Of a stretch of DNA of 64,000 nucleotides, positions 16,695 through 27,794 are shown piece after piece. Both the position numbers and the translations under genes were made by a program. Positions within the stretch are counted from its first letter, which is position 1. The number at the start of each line of letters is the position of its first letter. Under the pieces are notes generated by a model. It was given only the letters and a program-made list of their open reading frames with translations, did not search any database and was not told the DNA's origin. The DNA is from Vibrio sp. D404a (GTDB taxonomy: Bacteria; Pseudomonadota; Gammaproteobacteria; Enterobacterales; Vibrionaceae), in the NCBI RefSeq assembly GCF_030248535.1, contig NZ_JAHGAJ010000009.1:25031-89030 (forward strand). Reading direction: 5' to 3'.

Positions 16695-19600
16695 TTAGTT
16701 CGCAGGCTCTGTGAGAGACTCAACCAGCACCTTGATATGGACTGCTGCCTCATCAAAATCATAATTTGAAACGGCACTTTCTAGCTTTTCTAATACACTC
16801 GTTAACTCCGAGTTCTCTAGAGAAGCCACCAGCGCCTCACACGTTTCAACAGCCGCGAAGTCATACTCTTCGATTTGAGCCACTAACTGTTCAATTAAGA
16901 GTTGGATCTGTTCTACATCCATAGCCGCTGTAGATTCCGACTCCTCTCGTGATGCCAGATAATCATTAATGGTCAACAAGGCTTGTTGCGCAGCCCGGTT
17001 CAGGCTCTTGAATAACGCTTGATATTGCGCTTTATCATCGGCACGCAGTGCGTCTTCAAGCCCGAGACTGGTTTGGTAAACGCCATCGCACCCAATATTG
17101 CCCGACACACCTTTTAGAGTATGAGTCGTCAACAGAGCTTGTTGGTGGTCATCTTGCTCAAGCGCATTCTCAATCACAGGCAGCGATTCTGGTAAGGTAT
17201 TCGACACATTCGTCAGCGCCTTGTCGTAAGACGCTACACGCCCGCCAAATCGCGCAACCGCACCTTCAACATCAAAGCCTTCAAGCTCTGGAAGTGCAAC
17301 GTCCTCCGCTTTGGTAGGCTCTGTATCCGTTATGCTGAGATTATGTGACACCCACGTATTAAGTACTTTGAATAGGTGCTCTGGGTCGATCGGTTTTGCC
17401 ACATGATCATTCATGCCCGCAGCAATACACGCCTCTCTATCGCTGGCTAACGCGTTGGCCGTCATGGCAATAATCGGCAATTCAGTTAACCCAAGCTGCT
17501 GTCGAATCACTTGAGTAGCTTCAAATCCATCCATCACTGGCATCTGAATATCCATAAGCACCGCATCATATTGATGCTTAGAAACTAGTGACACGGATTG
17601 CTGACCATCGGCAGCGACACTCACTTCGCACTGAGCCAATTCCAGTAACTCAACCGCCACTTGTTGGTTAACTTCGTTATCTTCGACCAAAAGAACATGC
17701 GCTCCTTTAATGCCCTGATCTAGGGCGATATCGCTCAACGGTTGGTGCATCAACATCGCACTCTCAGCCTTGCTCTCCTTATCAAAGGATTGAGATATAG
17801 CGTCAAACAGGGATGAAGATGAGACAGGTTTCACCAAAAAGCCATCCACACCCTTCTGCATGGCTTGGTCTCGGACTTCATCGTCCCCATACGCCGTCAC
17901 CATCACCACTTTTGGCGACACCTTTAGAGACAACTTCCGAACTGAATCTAAGGTATCCAAGCCACTCATATGCGGCATTTTGTAATCCATCAAAATGAGA
18001 TCGTAGGGCTGGTTAGCAGAGTCGGCTGTGGTCAGTTGTAACAGAGCCTGCATCCCTGAATCGACAGCATCGGATTCTAGCCCCATGGCTTGAGTCATGC
18101 TGGTGAGAATATCCCTCGACTCTGCTGAGTCATCAACCACTAAGGCACGCAGTCCTTGATAGTCACTAGACAGCTTAGGCTGCTTCAGTGAGGTACTGTG
18201 GTCGATATCCAGAGTAAGGTCGAAATAGAAGGTACTGCCGACACCGTGTTGGCTATCGCAGCCAATCTCACCATCCATCAGCTCAACCAAATTTTTCGAA
18301 ATGGTCAACCCAAGTCCCGTTCCACCAAACTGTCGCGTCGTTGAGCTATCTGCTTGAGAAAAGGCCGAAAACAGTCGAGACATCTGCTCAGGCGTCATAC
18401 CAATCCCCGAATCCTGAACACTAAATCTAAGGCCTACACGATTCTCAGATTGCGCGACTTGCTCCACCTTAACCACAACCTCACCCTCGTGAGTAAACTT
18501 GACCGCATTGTTAGTTAAGTTCAGTAATACCTGACCGATACGCAGCGGATCACCGAGCAGCATGGTCGGGATGTTAGGATCAATCGCAATCAACAGCTCT
18601 AGATTCTTCTCTTGGGATTTAACACTGACAATATTAGACAAGTTGTCCATCACATTGGTCAGGGCAAATGGGATCACCTCCAGATCCAACTTTCCAGCCT
18701 CAATCTTGGAGAAATCAAGAATGTCGTTGATAACGCCAAGCAGCGAGTTTGATGCCGTTAGGATCTTATTGAGATAGTCACTCTGTTTGCGGTTTAAGTC
18801 CGTTTGCAAAGCAAGGTAGCTCATGCCGATGATCGCATTCATCGGCGTGCGGATTTCATGACTCATATTAGCGAGGAAATCGCTCTTTGATTGCGTCGCT
18901 TCTTCGGCTACCGTCTTCGCTAACTCAAGGTCATTTTGAATCGATTTAAGCTCTGTGACGTCGGTAGAGAAACCGAACATACCAATCATGGTGCCATCTT
19001 CTTCTAGCAGCGGGATCTTTTTGGTTAAGAAGTGATGTTCAACCCCATGCCCATCTATTAGGCTGTCTTCATACTCTTGAGACTCACCGCTCAATAGCAC
19101 TTGTTTATCGACTTGCTTAATCGCATCGGCGCGTTCAGCAGCAAAGATATCATTGTCTCGATTATTCAGAATATCGCCTGCATCCAATCCAGTGACCGAC
19201 TCAAAGTGCTTATTCACCAACTGGTAACGCCCATCCATATCTTTCAAATAGATAGAGGTGCCAGTCGCGTTATCAATGATGCTGGTTAAGCGAAGTGTGC
19301 GCTCACGTACGCTACGCTCCAATTGCTCATTTGATTCGAGTAGAATCGCTTGGGTACGACGCCCCAACCACAAAGAAAGCCCCGTCAAACCAACGGTTAA
19401 GAACACGGTAAATGCGAGCAGAGATACAATCAGATTTCGCGTCGATATGTAGCCCTTTAATGCCTCTTGTTCATCAATTTCAGTAACAAAACCAAACTGT
19501 TCACCCTCGCGCCACACCCAACTTCCGAGTACAGGCACACCGCGATAATCTAAGTACCCAATGCCACTGCTGCCTTTGGTATCACGGAGTGCGCCAAGGA

Positions 19601-22600
19601 AAGCTTTGGTGTAGTTGTCGTCATCAGTAAAGAGTCGTGGCTTGGTGCCATTGCCCACCACCTGTTGTTCCGGTGTGACCATTTGCAGGTTTAGAATCGC
19701 ATTGGAATGGCTATCTAAGACACCTTGTGCACGCAGTGCTGGTTCAAAGCGACTGGTTGTTAAGAAGTAACCCTCTTCGTCAAACGCATAGGACTCGCCA
19801 CTCTGCCCTACTCGTCCTGAGGTGAAGATCTGGCTGAACTCATGCGTTGGGTCGTAACGCAGCGTCATCGCCGCAATCACTTCACCCGTTTGGTTAATGA
19901 TTGGTGCCGCGATAAACATGGTCGCATCACGGCTCTGCTGCTGAGATTGATGATCGGAGCTAATGTCAGAATCAATCGGCGTGATCAGCACGGTTTCGCC
20001 TAAAAATACTCTATCTAACAACTCAGGTCGTTGCTGCTGGATCACGTTGAGCTCACCGAGGTTGCTGTCTCTCATTGATCCAATGTTGATACGCTCCGGT
20101 GAGATGATAAAGAAGCCGCGATCACCATGCAGCGCTTGTTGTGAAGCAAAAAACACACGTAAGTCGATCAACACGGTCGAGAATTTGATTGCCTGTTTAC
20201 TCGGCTCAACCTTCAATAGCTCAGTCACCATCGGAAGCAACGCGGGATCACGTGACAGTGAGTCTATGTGTGAGGTTTTGCCATCTAACCAGATATCAAT
20301 ACTGGTATTAAGCGCCTCACTAATACCCGACAGTGAAATTTGAATATTGTGTCGTGTCTGCTGCTCTACCTTACCAATCACAAGATAAGCCGCCAACGAC
20401 ACCATACTTAGCACCAGAACAATGACCCCACTCGCCACCAACATCATTTTATTGGTGTACAAGTTATGAATCGCTCGATTTGACAGGTACTTGTTCAACA
20501 GAATAGGGATAAGAAGTAACGCACCAAGAACTAACGCCGCGCCAATGCTCACTTTGATTATGAGGTCTGAATTGATCGGGCTCTGCGAGAACATCTCACT
20601 CTGTCTTACTCGCCCTTCATTCGGCGTCATTTCACGTGTCTGATATTGGCTCAGTATTGTACTGACCTGATCCGTCGTCAGATGACTCTGCGCTTTATTG
20701 AGTGCCGATATCACGCCTTTATCTAGGTGTTGACCAAAGGCCATTAAATACTGGATTGGTGTGCTGGTAATGATAGGAATCTCTAGCTCAATCCACTGGT
20801 TAGATGAAAGCAGATGCTCCAACAACATACCATCGGCAAGTAACCCAGCCAGCTCCCCACTGGCGACTTGATTAAGCCCTTCTCTTGGGTCGTTGACCGT
20901 GGCAAAGAACAGCTCAGGATAAGTTCGATTGAGTGTTTCAATGTACTGATTGGAACCGACAACCCCAACCACACTGTCTGGTTTGAGTTCACTAAGGGAG
21001 GTTAGGCGTCTGTTTTGAGTTTGGGTTGCCAATGCATAGTATGAGCTGATGATCGGCTTACGAATCGTATACCCGGATTGCTCGACAAAAAAGTCACGCT
21101 CACCAATGAGCACATCCACTTGCGAGCCTGATGATGCTTGTCCACTGTCTTCAGGGGAAAGAGCTTGATTAGAAAGGGCACGATTTTGAAATGTGATACC
21201 GACCTTACTCCCTATCGCATTGAGGATCGTATCATTCAGGTCAAAGCTCTCTTCATCGGAGAACGACCCGCCAATAGACCTCACGCTGAGCGTCGAATCC
21301 GCCAACACCGATTTGATTTCATCCGGAGTCAGCGCGATGCTCTGCTGCGATTCTGTCGCCAAAATACGCTTTCTGAGCTCATTCACATCCGCCATATCAA
21401 GATGCTGCATCGCCTTAACCAAGATCGAGTGCAACAACTGACGATCTTTCGGTACGCCGATGTTCATGTTGTCGAGTTCAGGGTTACCGATGTTCAGTTC
21501 ATTTTTGATTTCAAGATCGTAGAGCGCGTTTTCGTTAATCACTTGTCTTGCGATCACGATACGCGACAGTACCGCATCCACCTCGCCAAACTGCAAAGCC
21601 TTCAACGCTTGAGTCGAGTCTTCACGAGGTGACAGTATTAGATCTTCATCTCGCAGCACCTCTTCAAGAAACGACCCTTCGACAAAAGAGACTCGTTTTC
21701 CTTTTAGGCTTTCAAAGGTACTTAAATCCGACGTTTGTTTAGTCACGATCACATTGGGGTTGCGTGCATAAGGCGGCGTGTATAGAAAATGATGTTCAAC
21801 GCGTTCAGGAGTTTTAATTAAATCTAAGATAAGATCAGCGTTACCGCGTAACGCAATATCATACACTTGGTTCCAAGGGCCCGAAACAAATTCGATCTCA
21901 ACGCCCATCAGCTGCGCAAGCAACTTGACGTATTCAACCGAGAAACCCTGTGATGCTTGATTGGTAAAGTAGCTAAAAGGCTTCCAATCTTGGTCATGGG
22001 CAACCCGAAGGGTTCGATTGTTCTTAAGCCAGGCTGCTTCCTCTTCAGTCAGCCCCAGATCATGCTCAGAATCGGTCAGCTCAGCGTGTAACCACTTAGA
22101 TTGAATCGACTGCTTCTCTTCAGAGCTCATCGCGTGCAGTGTTTTTTGAATAATAGTGTGCAACATCGGCTGCTGACTGTTTATCGCCATCGCTCCATCT
22201 TTGGTGGAGGTGCGCCCTGCAATTCGTAAGCTGCCAATCCCTCTTTGCAACAACTCATAAGAAGCCACCGGGTAGTAATGAATCATCGCATCGGCATGAC
22301 CAAACAGTAGTCGGTCGATTGCCTCGCGCGAATTTTGCGCCACCAATACTTCAATCTGTGGATGATCTTGTTTTATCTCTCTCTCTGATGACCACTCGGC
22401 CACCACCACGACTTTCTTACCTTGAAGGTCATCCAAATTTTGAATGCCTTTGGTGTCATTGCGCACCAAAATGACGCTCGGATAATCCAAATAGCTATCA
22501 GTAAAAAGAAGCGGTTGCCCCTCACGGCCGTAAGAGGAGATCAAGGGCAACAGATCGACCTGTCCTTGCTGCATCAAATCTACCGACTGCTGCCACGAGT

Positions 22601-22910
22601 CAGTCTTCACCATCTCAAACTTAAGGCCTGTTTTATCTGCCACATAGTCGAGCATGTCGGCCACGATTCCAGCGTATTCCCCTTGTTCATTAATAAATTC
22701 CACGGGAGCAAAGTCTGGGTCACCAGCAAAGGTTATAGTGGGGTTTTGCGACAACCATTCGCGCTCTTGCTCATTGAATAGAGCCTGTGATGTCGTTTGA
22801 GCCTCATCGGTTGTAAGCGTTGAGGCGAGCGCAGAATGTGCCGAAAGAGGCACAAGAAAGAAGAGCAGCGAGAACAGCACGATCATCCATGACCGAGTGA
22901 CATTGAGCAT
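16695..22910 (-). CDS. giant BvgS-like hybrid sensor kinase with three solute-binding domains
   Basis: About 2071 residues from the ATG at 22910, with AAGGA eight bases upstream. After a signal peptide come three family-3 solute-binding (Venus flytrap) domains near residues 45-275, 285-515 and 525-755. Membrane segments lie near 790 and 830, followed by a second extracytoplasmic (dCache-like) domain, another membrane segment near 1170, PAS (about 1210-1325), a HisKA domain with SHEIRTPMN (phospho-His about 1350), HATPase, two receivers (Asp about 1642 and 1786) and HPt with HTLKG (His about 1932). This is a full phosphorelay. The ligand is probably an amino acid or similar small solute. The divergent gene at 23197 is a likely partner. 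Confidence 0.85.
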   Translation of the reverse strand: MLNVTRSWMIVLFSLLFFLVPLSAHSALASTLTTDEAQTTSQALFNEQEREWLSQNPTITFAGDPDFAPVEFINEQGEYAGIVADMLDYVADKTGLKFEMVKTDSWQQSVDLMQQGQVDLLPLISSYGREGQPLLFTDSYLDYPSVILVRNDTKGIQNLDDLQGKKVVVVAEWSSEREIKQDHPQIEVLVAQNSREAIDRLLFGHADAMIHYYPVASYELLQRGIGSLRIAGRTSTKDGAMAINSQQPMLHTIIQKTLHAMSSEEKQSIQSKWLHAELTDSEHDLGLTEEEAAWLKNNRTLRVAHDQDWKPFSYFTNQASQGFSVEYVKLLAQLMGVEIEFVSGPWNQVYDIALRGNADLILDLIKTPERVEHHFLYTPPYARNPNVIVTKQTSDLSTFESLKGKRVSFVEGSFLEEVLRDEDLILSPREDSTQALKALQFGEVDAVLSRIVIARQVINENALYDLEIKNELNIGNPELDNMNIGVPKDRQLLHSILVKAMQHLDMADVNELRKRILATESQQSIALTPDEIKSVLADSTLSVRSIGGSFSDEESFDLNDTILNAIGSKVGITFQNRALSNQALSPEDSGQASSGSQVDVLIGERDFFVEQSGYTIRKPIISSYYALATQTQNRRLTSLSELKPDSVVGVVGSNQYIETLNRTYPELFFATVNDPREGLNQVASGELAGLLADGMLLEHLLSSNQWIELEIPIITSTPIQYLMAFGQHLDKGVISALNKAQSHLTTDQVSTILSQYQTREMTPNEGRVRQSEMFSQSPINSDLIIKVSIGAALVLGALLLIPILLNKYLSNRAIHNLYTNKMMLVASGVIVLVLSMVSLAAYLVIGKVEQQTRHNIQISLSGISEALNTSIDIWLDGKTSHIDSLSRDPALLPMVTELLKVEPSKQAIKFSTVLIDLRVFFASQQALHGDRGFFIISPERINIGSMRDSNLGELNVIQQQRPELLDRVFLGETVLITPIDSDISSDHQSQQQSRDATMFIAAPIINQTGEVIAAMTLRYDPTHEFSQIFTSGRVGQSGESYAFDEEGYFLTTSRFEPALRAQGVLDSHSNAILNLQMVTPEQQVVGNGTKPRLFTDDDNYTKAFLGALRDTKGSSGIGYLDYRGVPVLGSWVWREGEQFGFVTEIDEQEALKGYISTRNLIVSLLAFTVFLTVGLTGLSLWLGRRTQAILLESNEQLERSVRERTLRLTSIIDNATGTSIYLKDMDGRYQLVNKHFESVTGLDAGDILNNRDNDIFAAERADAIKQVDKQVLLSGESQEYEDSLIDGHGVEHHFLTKKIPLLEEDGTMIGMFGFSTDVTELKSIQNDLELAKTVAEEATQSKSDFLANMSHEIRTPMNAIIGMSYLALQTDLNRKQSDYLNKILTASNSLLGVINDILDFSKIEAGKLDLEVIPFALTNVMDNLSNIVSVKSQEKNLELLIAIDPNIPTMLLGDPLRIGQVLLNLTNNAVKFTHEGEVVVKVEQVAQSENRVGLRFSVQDSGIGMTPEQMSRLFSAFSQADSSTTRQFGGTGLGLTISKNLVELMDGEIGCDSQHGVGSTFYFDLTLDIDHSTSLKQPKLSSDYQGLRALVVDDSAESRDILTSMTQAMGLESDAVDSGMQALLQLTTADSANQPYDLILMDYKMPHMSGLDTLDSVRKLSLKVSPKVVMVTAYGDDEVRDQAMQKGVDGFLVKPVSSSSLFDAISQSFDKESKAESAMLMHQPLSDIALDQGIKGAHVLLVEDNEVNQQVAVELLELAQCEVSVAADGQQSVSLVSKHQYDAVLMDIQMPVMDGFEATQVIRQQLGLTELPIIAMTANALASDREACIAAGMNDHVAKPIDPEHLFKVLNTWVSHNLSITDTEPTKAEDVALPELEGFDVEGAVARFGGRVASYDKALTNVSNTLPESLPVIENALEQDDHQQALLTTHTLKGVSGNIGCDGVYQTSLGLEDALRADDKAQYQALFKSLNRAAQQALLTINDYLASREESESTAAMDVEQIQLLIEQLVAQIEEYDFAAVETCEALVASLENSELTSVLEKLESAVSNYDFDEAAVHIKVLVESLTEPAN

Positions 22911-23196
22911 GAGCACAGTCCTTGTATGTAGGGGTTACCGCGTTTTCATGTCCTTGAAAACCTCTCCAGATTAGCAACTTTGAATACGATATTCTATTAA
23001 ATAGTTTTTATAAAACAGTGAACTAAAAGGAAATGCGATCCTATTAACTTATAGAAGCTCAAAATTGGGAGACTATTCTATATATTATTGTGAAGCGACT
23101 GCGCCTTCATCGATCTTTTTATTGCACTCCGTGCGTAACTGGCATAATTTGAGGTTAATCGATAAGGAACATCGACCGCTTTAAGTTTCAACATGG

Positions 23197-24786
23197 ATGC
23201 TGAAGACCTCAATTATGAACAATGTATTGATCAACCCCTCCGCCACAGAGCCTACCTATGAGTTGAAGCGCGTGCTGATCGTCGATGACTTTGATTGCAT
23301 GACTCAAACCATGGCGACCATCCTAGAATCCCTCAAGTTTCGTGGAATACATCGCGCTAAAGATGGCCGAGAAGCACTGATAAAACTCAAAACCTACAGT
23401 ATCGATCTCATTATCTCTGACTGGAACATGCCCAAAATGAACGGTCTTGAGTTGCTCAAGACCATTCGTCGCGACGAAAATTTCGCTCACATTCCGTTTG
23501 TAATGGTCACCGGTAATATCGACCAAGACGATGTCATGACGTCAATTAAACACGGCGTGACAGACTACTTAGTTAAGCCATTTTCTCGCAGTATGTTGAT
23601 AGAGAGAGTACACAAGGCGTTTAAGGCACCCACACCACAACTCATTATCGACAAAGCAGGTTCAGCAGAAATCAGTCGTCGAATTGAAAACATACCTAAA
23701 CCAATGCCTCAAAATATCTTGTTGGTGGACGACGAACCGAACAACCTGATGGTGCTAGGCGAACTATTAAAGAGTCACTACAAGATTCAAGCCTGTCGTA
23801 CCGGTAAAAAGGCGATAGAGCTGTGCGATAAAGACACGCCACCCGATCTTATTCTGCTCGATATTATGATGCCGGAGATGTCAGGGTTAGAGGTGTGTAA
23901 AGCGCTCAAGAGTAACCCACTCACTGAACACATTCCGATCATCTTTGTATCCGCTCTTTCGCAAACAGACGATGTCGTGAAAGGCTTAGCACTCGGGGCT
24001 GTTGACTATATCACTAAGCCGATTACCCCAGAGATCGTATTGGCTCGGGTCAAAAACCACATGAAGTTGGTACAGCAGCGTATGGATATGCAGCTTCAAA
24101 TAGAAACCATGGTCGAAAACACGCGCCTACGTGACGAAATTGACCGTATGTTCCAACATGACCTCAGCAACCCACTGACTGCTATTATCACCAGCTTACC
24201 TGCTCTTGAGCAAAAGGCTCAGGACTGCGATGAAGAGATCGATGTGATTCGCGAGTCTTCAATGATGATCCAGAAAATGGTCAACAGCCAGGAGACTTTG
24301 ATGAAGCTGGAGGAAGACAAGTATAAGGTTCAACTTAAGCTAATCGATGCCCACTCTTTGATTAAAAAGCTCTGCTACGGCATGCAAGCCAAATGTGAAA
24401 AGCGCAATATCTTCATTCACTACAATGTGCCACCCTCGCACAAATACATGGGTGACTCGTTACTCAGTTACACCATGTTCTCTAACCTGATCAACAACGC
24501 GGTCGAGGCATCACCACCGGGCAACAACGTCAAAGTCTCTAGTCACCTCGATTACGACGAAAACACGGTTCGTTTCACGATTCACAATATGGGTGAGATC
24601 CCGCCTTATCTTCACAAAACCTTCTTCGACAAGTTTGTCACCGATGGCAAAGTAAACGGTACAGGTATTGGTACCTATTCCGCTCGACTCGCGGCAGAAG
24701 CGCAAGGGGGAACCATCGATTTCACCACCTCTTATGAAGAAGGCACCACTCTCATTCTCACCTTCCCAATTGAATTTAGTGATTGA
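23197..24786 (+). CDS. double-receiver histidine kinase/response regulator
   Basis: 529 residues. Two CheY-like receivers occupy residues ~25-150 (IISDWNMP) and ~172-292 (LILLDIMMP), followed by a short coiled linker, a HisKA-like helix with FQHDLSNPLTA (phospho-His about 321) and a HATPase C-terminal half with N-box NAVEASPPG and G-box NGTGIGTYSARL. There is no output DNA-binding domain and no membrane segment. It lies divergent from the giant kinase with a shared 280-base promoter region, which suggests one signalling pathway. Starts at ATG 23197 or 23215 are both possible, and neither has a strong ribosome site. Confidence 0.85.
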   Translation: MLKTSIMNNVLINPSATEPTYELKRVLIVDDFDCMTQTMATILESLKFRGIHRAKDGREALIKLKTYSIDLIISDWNMPKMNGLELLKTIRRDENFAHIPFVMVTGNIDQDDVMTSIKHGVTDYLVKPFSRSMLIERVHKAFKAPTPQLIIDKAGSAEISRRIENIPKPMPQNILLVDDEPNNLMVLGELLKSHYKIQACRTGKKAIELCDKDTPPDLILLDIMMPEMSGLEVCKALKSNPLTEHIPIIFVSALSQTDDVVKGLALGAVDYITKPITPEIVLARVKNHMKLVQQRMDMQLQIETMVENTRLRDEIDRMFQHDLSNPLTAIITSLPALEQKAQDCDEEIDVIRESSMMIQKMVNSQETLMKLEEDKYKVQLKLIDAHSLIKKLCYGMQAKCEKRNIFIHYNVPPSHKYMGDSLLSYTMFSNLINNAVEASPPGNNVKVSSHLDYDENTVRFTIHNMGEIPPYLHKTFFDKFVTDGKVNGTGIGTYSARLAAEAQGGTIDFTTSYEEGTTLILTFPIEFSD

Positions 24787-24844
24787 TACAGAGCCGGTTC
24801 TCCCTCTTTGATTGAGTCTAAATAAGCACAATCATGACGCCTCT

Positions 24845-24873
24845 CGGCTCGACTCATACAGAGTATCGAGCCG
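24845..24873 (+). terminator. hairpin after the double-receiver kinase
   Basis: CGGCTCGA / TCGAGCCG, with CTC/GAG pairing that extends into the loop, about 60 bases after the stop. No T-run follows, so its strength is uncertain. Confidence 0.4.
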
Positions 24874-24986
24874 CTTCAACTCACTCCATTTCAGCTATTT
24901 TATCGTCACGACAACCAACCTGATTTGTTGAGCCGAGTTATTCGGACTATATAAGTGCCCCTTATTCATATGTCCGAGTGCTTTAC

Positions 24987-25589
24987 ATGAACCAACTGAT
25001 CGATGCGTTATCTACCCAAGGCTATTTTGTTTGGGATGACTTCCTAACTTACGATGAAGTCGTGGCGTTGAGGGACTGTATTCCAGACAACTGGAAAAAG
25101 GCTAGGATTGGCCGTAATGAAGAAGTGATGCGTGAAGCGAGTATTCGCAGCGATAAAATCCAGTGGCTAAGTCGCGACATGGGTCAACCCGCTTCGCAGT
25201 TTTTAGATAAGATGGAACAAATCCGTCTCGCAGCAAACCGAGCTTTCTTTTTAGGGTTGTTCGAGTATGAAGCGCACTTTGCCAAATACGAGCAAGGCGA
25301 CTTTTACCAAAAGCACCTTGATTGCTTCCAAGGTAATGAAAACCGCCGCCTCACCACCGTGTTCTACATGAATGATGAGTGGTCTGAGCAAGATGCTGGC
25401 GAGCTGGTCGTGTACGACTTAGACGACAACCATGTAGCAACGATTCCACCAAAAGCAGGGCGTCTGTTTGTGTTCTTCTCAGAGCAGTTCCCTCATGAAG
25501 TGCTACCGACAAACACCGAGCGTTTCAGTATCGCTGGCTGGTTCCGCATTAACGGCGTGAAAGACAACCAACTGGATATTGCACACTAA
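24987..25589 (+). CDS. 2OG-Fe(II) oxygenase
   Basis: 200 residues from the ATG at 24987; a GTG three codons upstream is also possible. The prolyl-4-hydroxylase-like 2-oxoglutarate oxygenase core is complete. The metal ligands are the His and Asp of KHLDCFQGN and the late His of FPHEVLP, and the 2-oxoglutarate-binding Arg is in TERFSIAGWFR. Bacterial members hydroxylate proteins (for example a ribosomal or elongation factor residue) or small molecules. The target here cannot be inferred. The gene stands alone and ends in a terminator. Confidence 0.8.
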   Translation: MNQLIDALSTQGYFVWDDFLTYDEVVALRDCIPDNWKKARIGRNEEVMREASIRSDKIQWLSRDMGQPASQFLDKMEQIRLAANRAFFLGLFEYEAHFAKYEQGDFYQKHLDCFQGNENRRLTTVFYMNDEWSEQDAGELVVYDLDDNHVATIPPKAGRLFVFFSEQFPHEVLPTNTERFSIAGWFRINGVKDNQLDIAH

Positions 25590-25608
25590 TCCATTGCTGA
25601 CAATCATA

Positions 25609-25632
25609 AGAGCTCCTCACACGAGGGGCTCT
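25609..25632 (+). terminator. terminator after the oxygenase gene
   Basis: AGAGCTCCTC / GAGGGGCTCT with a 4-base loop. All pairs form, one as a wobble. Confidence 0.6.
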
Positions 25633-25794
25633 CTCACCATTAATGCTTTCGACATCCAAACACCATCCCACTGCAATGCAATCCAATTACATTCAGTAAA
25701 CTCGCACCTTTATGCATCAATATGACGACGCTTATCGAATTATCCTTTAGACTGAGTTAGGTGCGAATAACAGTGCATTGAAAAAGGAAACCCT

Positions 25795-26511
25795 ATGCCT
25801 CCTATGATTGTTGGTCATCGCGGTGTTGCAGGTACTCACCCTGAAAACACCAAAGCCAGTATTGAACAAGCAGCCAAGCTCGGTCTGAAATGGATTGAGG
25901 TGGACATTCAACCCACGTTAGATAACCAATTGGTTGTGTGTCACGACCATACTCTAGAGCGCTGTAGTGACGGTACGGGACGTGTTGATGAACACACCCT
26001 CGCGGAGTTAAGACAATTCGATTTTGGCGCTTGGAAGTCGAAAGAGTTTGAGGATGAGAAAATCCTGACACTGTCAGAGCTACTGTCCTTGGTCGAACAA
26101 CACGATTTAAGTGTCAATCTAGAGATCAAAGTTGACACTCGCCACCAGCCAGAACACATTGTTGAGCTTTTGCACTGTGAGCTCATTCGCTGCTCTATGG
26201 ATACCGACCGTATTCTGCTGTCGAGCTTTAGCCACGATGTCGTAGAAGAGGCATCAAAGCGATTGAGCCAATACCGAATTGGACTGATCACGGAAAAGCT
26301 TGAACCGCAGGACCACGAAACGTTAGACGTCATTGATGCATTCAGTTGTCACCTCAACTATGCCAACCTCACGCAAGAAGATATCGACTACCTAAGACAC
26401 TCCGAGCGTGAAATCTGGTGCTACACAGTAAATCAAAGTACCGATTTTGCTTACCTCGACCAAGTTGATGCTGTTTTCACTGACTACCCAACACGATTCT
26501 CTAGTTCTTAG
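25795..26511 (+). CDS. glycerophosphodiester phosphodiesterase (GDPD family)
   Basis: 238 residues, the typical length of a cytoplasmic UgpQ-type enzyme. The family signature is clear: IVGHRGVAGTHPENT (catalytic His near residue 7), then WIEVDIQPTLDNQLVVCHDHTLER with the metal-binding E-x-D and the second catalytic His. It hydrolyses glycerophosphodiesters to glycerol-3-phosphate and an alcohol. There is no signal peptide, so it acts in the cytoplasm. AAGGA lies eight bases before the ATG. It is separated from the L,D-transpeptidase gene, which converges on it from the other strand. Confidence 0.9.
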   Translation: MPPMIVGHRGVAGTHPENTKASIEQAAKLGLKWIEVDIQPTLDNQLVVCHDHTLERCSDGTGRVDEHTLAELRQFDFGAWKSKEFEDEKILTLSELLSLVEQHDLSVNLEIKVDTRHQPEHIVELLHCELIRCSMDTDRILLSSFSHDVVEEASKRLSQYRIGLITEKLEPQDHETLDVIDAFSCHLNYANLTQEDIDYLRHSEREIWCYTVNQSTDFAYLDQVDAVFTDYPTRFSSS

Positions 26512-26570
26512 GTTCTTAGGCTAATAGACTCTTAGACTGATAAAGTCGTAATGACATCTGCAGGGCACAC

Positions 26571-27113
26571 CTACCACTCAATGTGGATCGGGGTGCCCAT
26601 TTGCACCAACTCGATAAACTCATCCATCTCTTGGTTGTTCAATGCGATACAGCCATCGGTCCAATCAAAACTCTGGATATAACGAGAACTGCGACGCTCA
26701 CCATTTTTCAAGCCGTGTATTTTGATGTTTCCACCCGGATCAATGTCGTACTTTTCAGCCCACTCAAGATCCGACGGTGCTGGGTAACTGATATGCACTG
26801 AACGGTAAAAATCCGACTCTTCCAGAACATAATCTAACTGGTACTGCCCTTCTGGGGTGCGATTGTCGCCCTCAAAGCGCTTGTGTCCCTTGGGCTGTTT
26901 TCCCAGCGCAACACGATACTCACGAATCAGGCTATTGCCATTAAACAGAAACATCCGTCGCTGCGATTTATCCACCTTAACTAAAGTCACTTGCGGCGAT
27001 TGCAAACTTGATGCTTGATGATTGGCATTTATGGCATCGAGTGGAATACCTGACCAAGCCGATATCGGGAATAGGCAGGCAAGCCCGAGCAAAGCATTAA
27101 CAGGGCGACTCAT
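26571..27113 (-). CDS. L,D-transpeptidase (YkuD family)
   Basis: A 180-residue exported protein. A signal peptide ends near PISAWS. The YkuD catalytic domain shows VDKSQRRMFLF, the buried YQLDYVLEE, and the active-site block IHGLKNG with the catalytic His, followed by WTDGCIALNN with the nucleophilic Cys. Family members cross-link peptidoglycan peptides or link them to lipoproteins. This one lacks LysM or other targeting domains. Its ATG overlaps the stop of the GNAT gene (TGA/ATG in 4 bases), so the two are translationally coupled. Confidence 0.9.
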   Translation of the reverse strand: MSRPVNALLGLACLFPISAWSGIPLDAINANHQASSLQSPQVTLVKVDKSQRRMFLFNGNSLIREYRVALGKQPKGHKRFEGDNRTPEGQYQLDYVLEESDFYRSVHISYPAPSDLEWAEKYDIDPGGNIKIHGLKNGERRSSRYIQSFDWTDGCIALNNQEMDEFIELVQMGTPIHIEW

Positions 27114-27592
27114 ACATCCTCAAGAGGCATAGACATAATGCGTGACTGAGTCACCATGCCTAATGATTGATAAAAGCGCTGGGCGTCTTGGTTAAATTCC
27201 ATCACCTCCAAGCGTAGCTCGGTTGCACCATTGGCTTGTGCCCACTGATTAAATGCTCGCATCAGCTTTTTGCCTAGCCCATACCCCTGCGCATCCTCAC
27301 CAACGACTATGGTGTTCACTCTGGCAACTTTATGGTCTTGGATGAAACTCACTCCACTGTTTTGGGTAATTTTTCCGACTAAAAATGCCACTATCTGATC
27401 GTTCTCTTCCGCAACCAGAAAGTGTCCGTCTGGCTCTAGCATCAAACCCAGCCAATAAGCCTCTGCGCCATCCTCTGCTTGTTCTGGTGGGCTAAACACA
27501 TGAGGGGCACCTTGATGGTGTTGACGATTGATCTGCTCGGAAAGCAATAGAATGAATTGGATATCGGCCACTTTAGCCGCGCGTATACGCAT
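27110..27592 (-). CDS. GNAT-family N-acetyltransferase
   Basis: 160 residues from the ATG at 27592, preceded by AAGGT; the frame extends further upstream but without a ribosome site. The acetyl-CoA-binding motif is QGYGLGKKLMRAF, and the C-terminal strand ELRLEVMEFNQDAQRFYQSLG is typical of RimI/Rim-like acetyltransferases. The substrate is unknown. The start begins an overlapping pair with the downstream L,D-transpeptidase gene, but coupling does not reveal a shared biochemical role. Confidence 0.85.
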   Translation of the reverse strand: MRIRAAKVADIQFILLLSEQINRQHHQGAPHVFSPPEQAEDGAEAYWLGLMLEPDGHFLVAEENDQIVAFLVGKITQNSGVSFIQDHKVARVNTIVVGEDAQGYGLGKKLMRAFNQWAQANGATELRLEVMEFNQDAQRFYQSLGMVTQSRIMSMPLEDV

Positions 27593-27794
27593 AGTAACTA
27601 CCTTGTTTGTGATTAGCGTTACCTTAGCAAAATCCATCACCGGCTGCACAACTGCTGCGTTTGAAACGGATCTCCGTCAGTACTTATTATATTAGGCTCA
27701 AACTCCAGAAAATTTGTTCCGCAATTTACATCCATTTAATTAAATCGCGGTGCTACTATCCCAACACACCAACAAGAAGGACGGGATAACCGAT

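Noticed and set aside
21138..21632. Plus-strand open frame of 164 codons across the giant kinase gene
   Set aside because: Antisense shadow of the kinase coding sequence; basic and low complexity in the usual shadow pattern.
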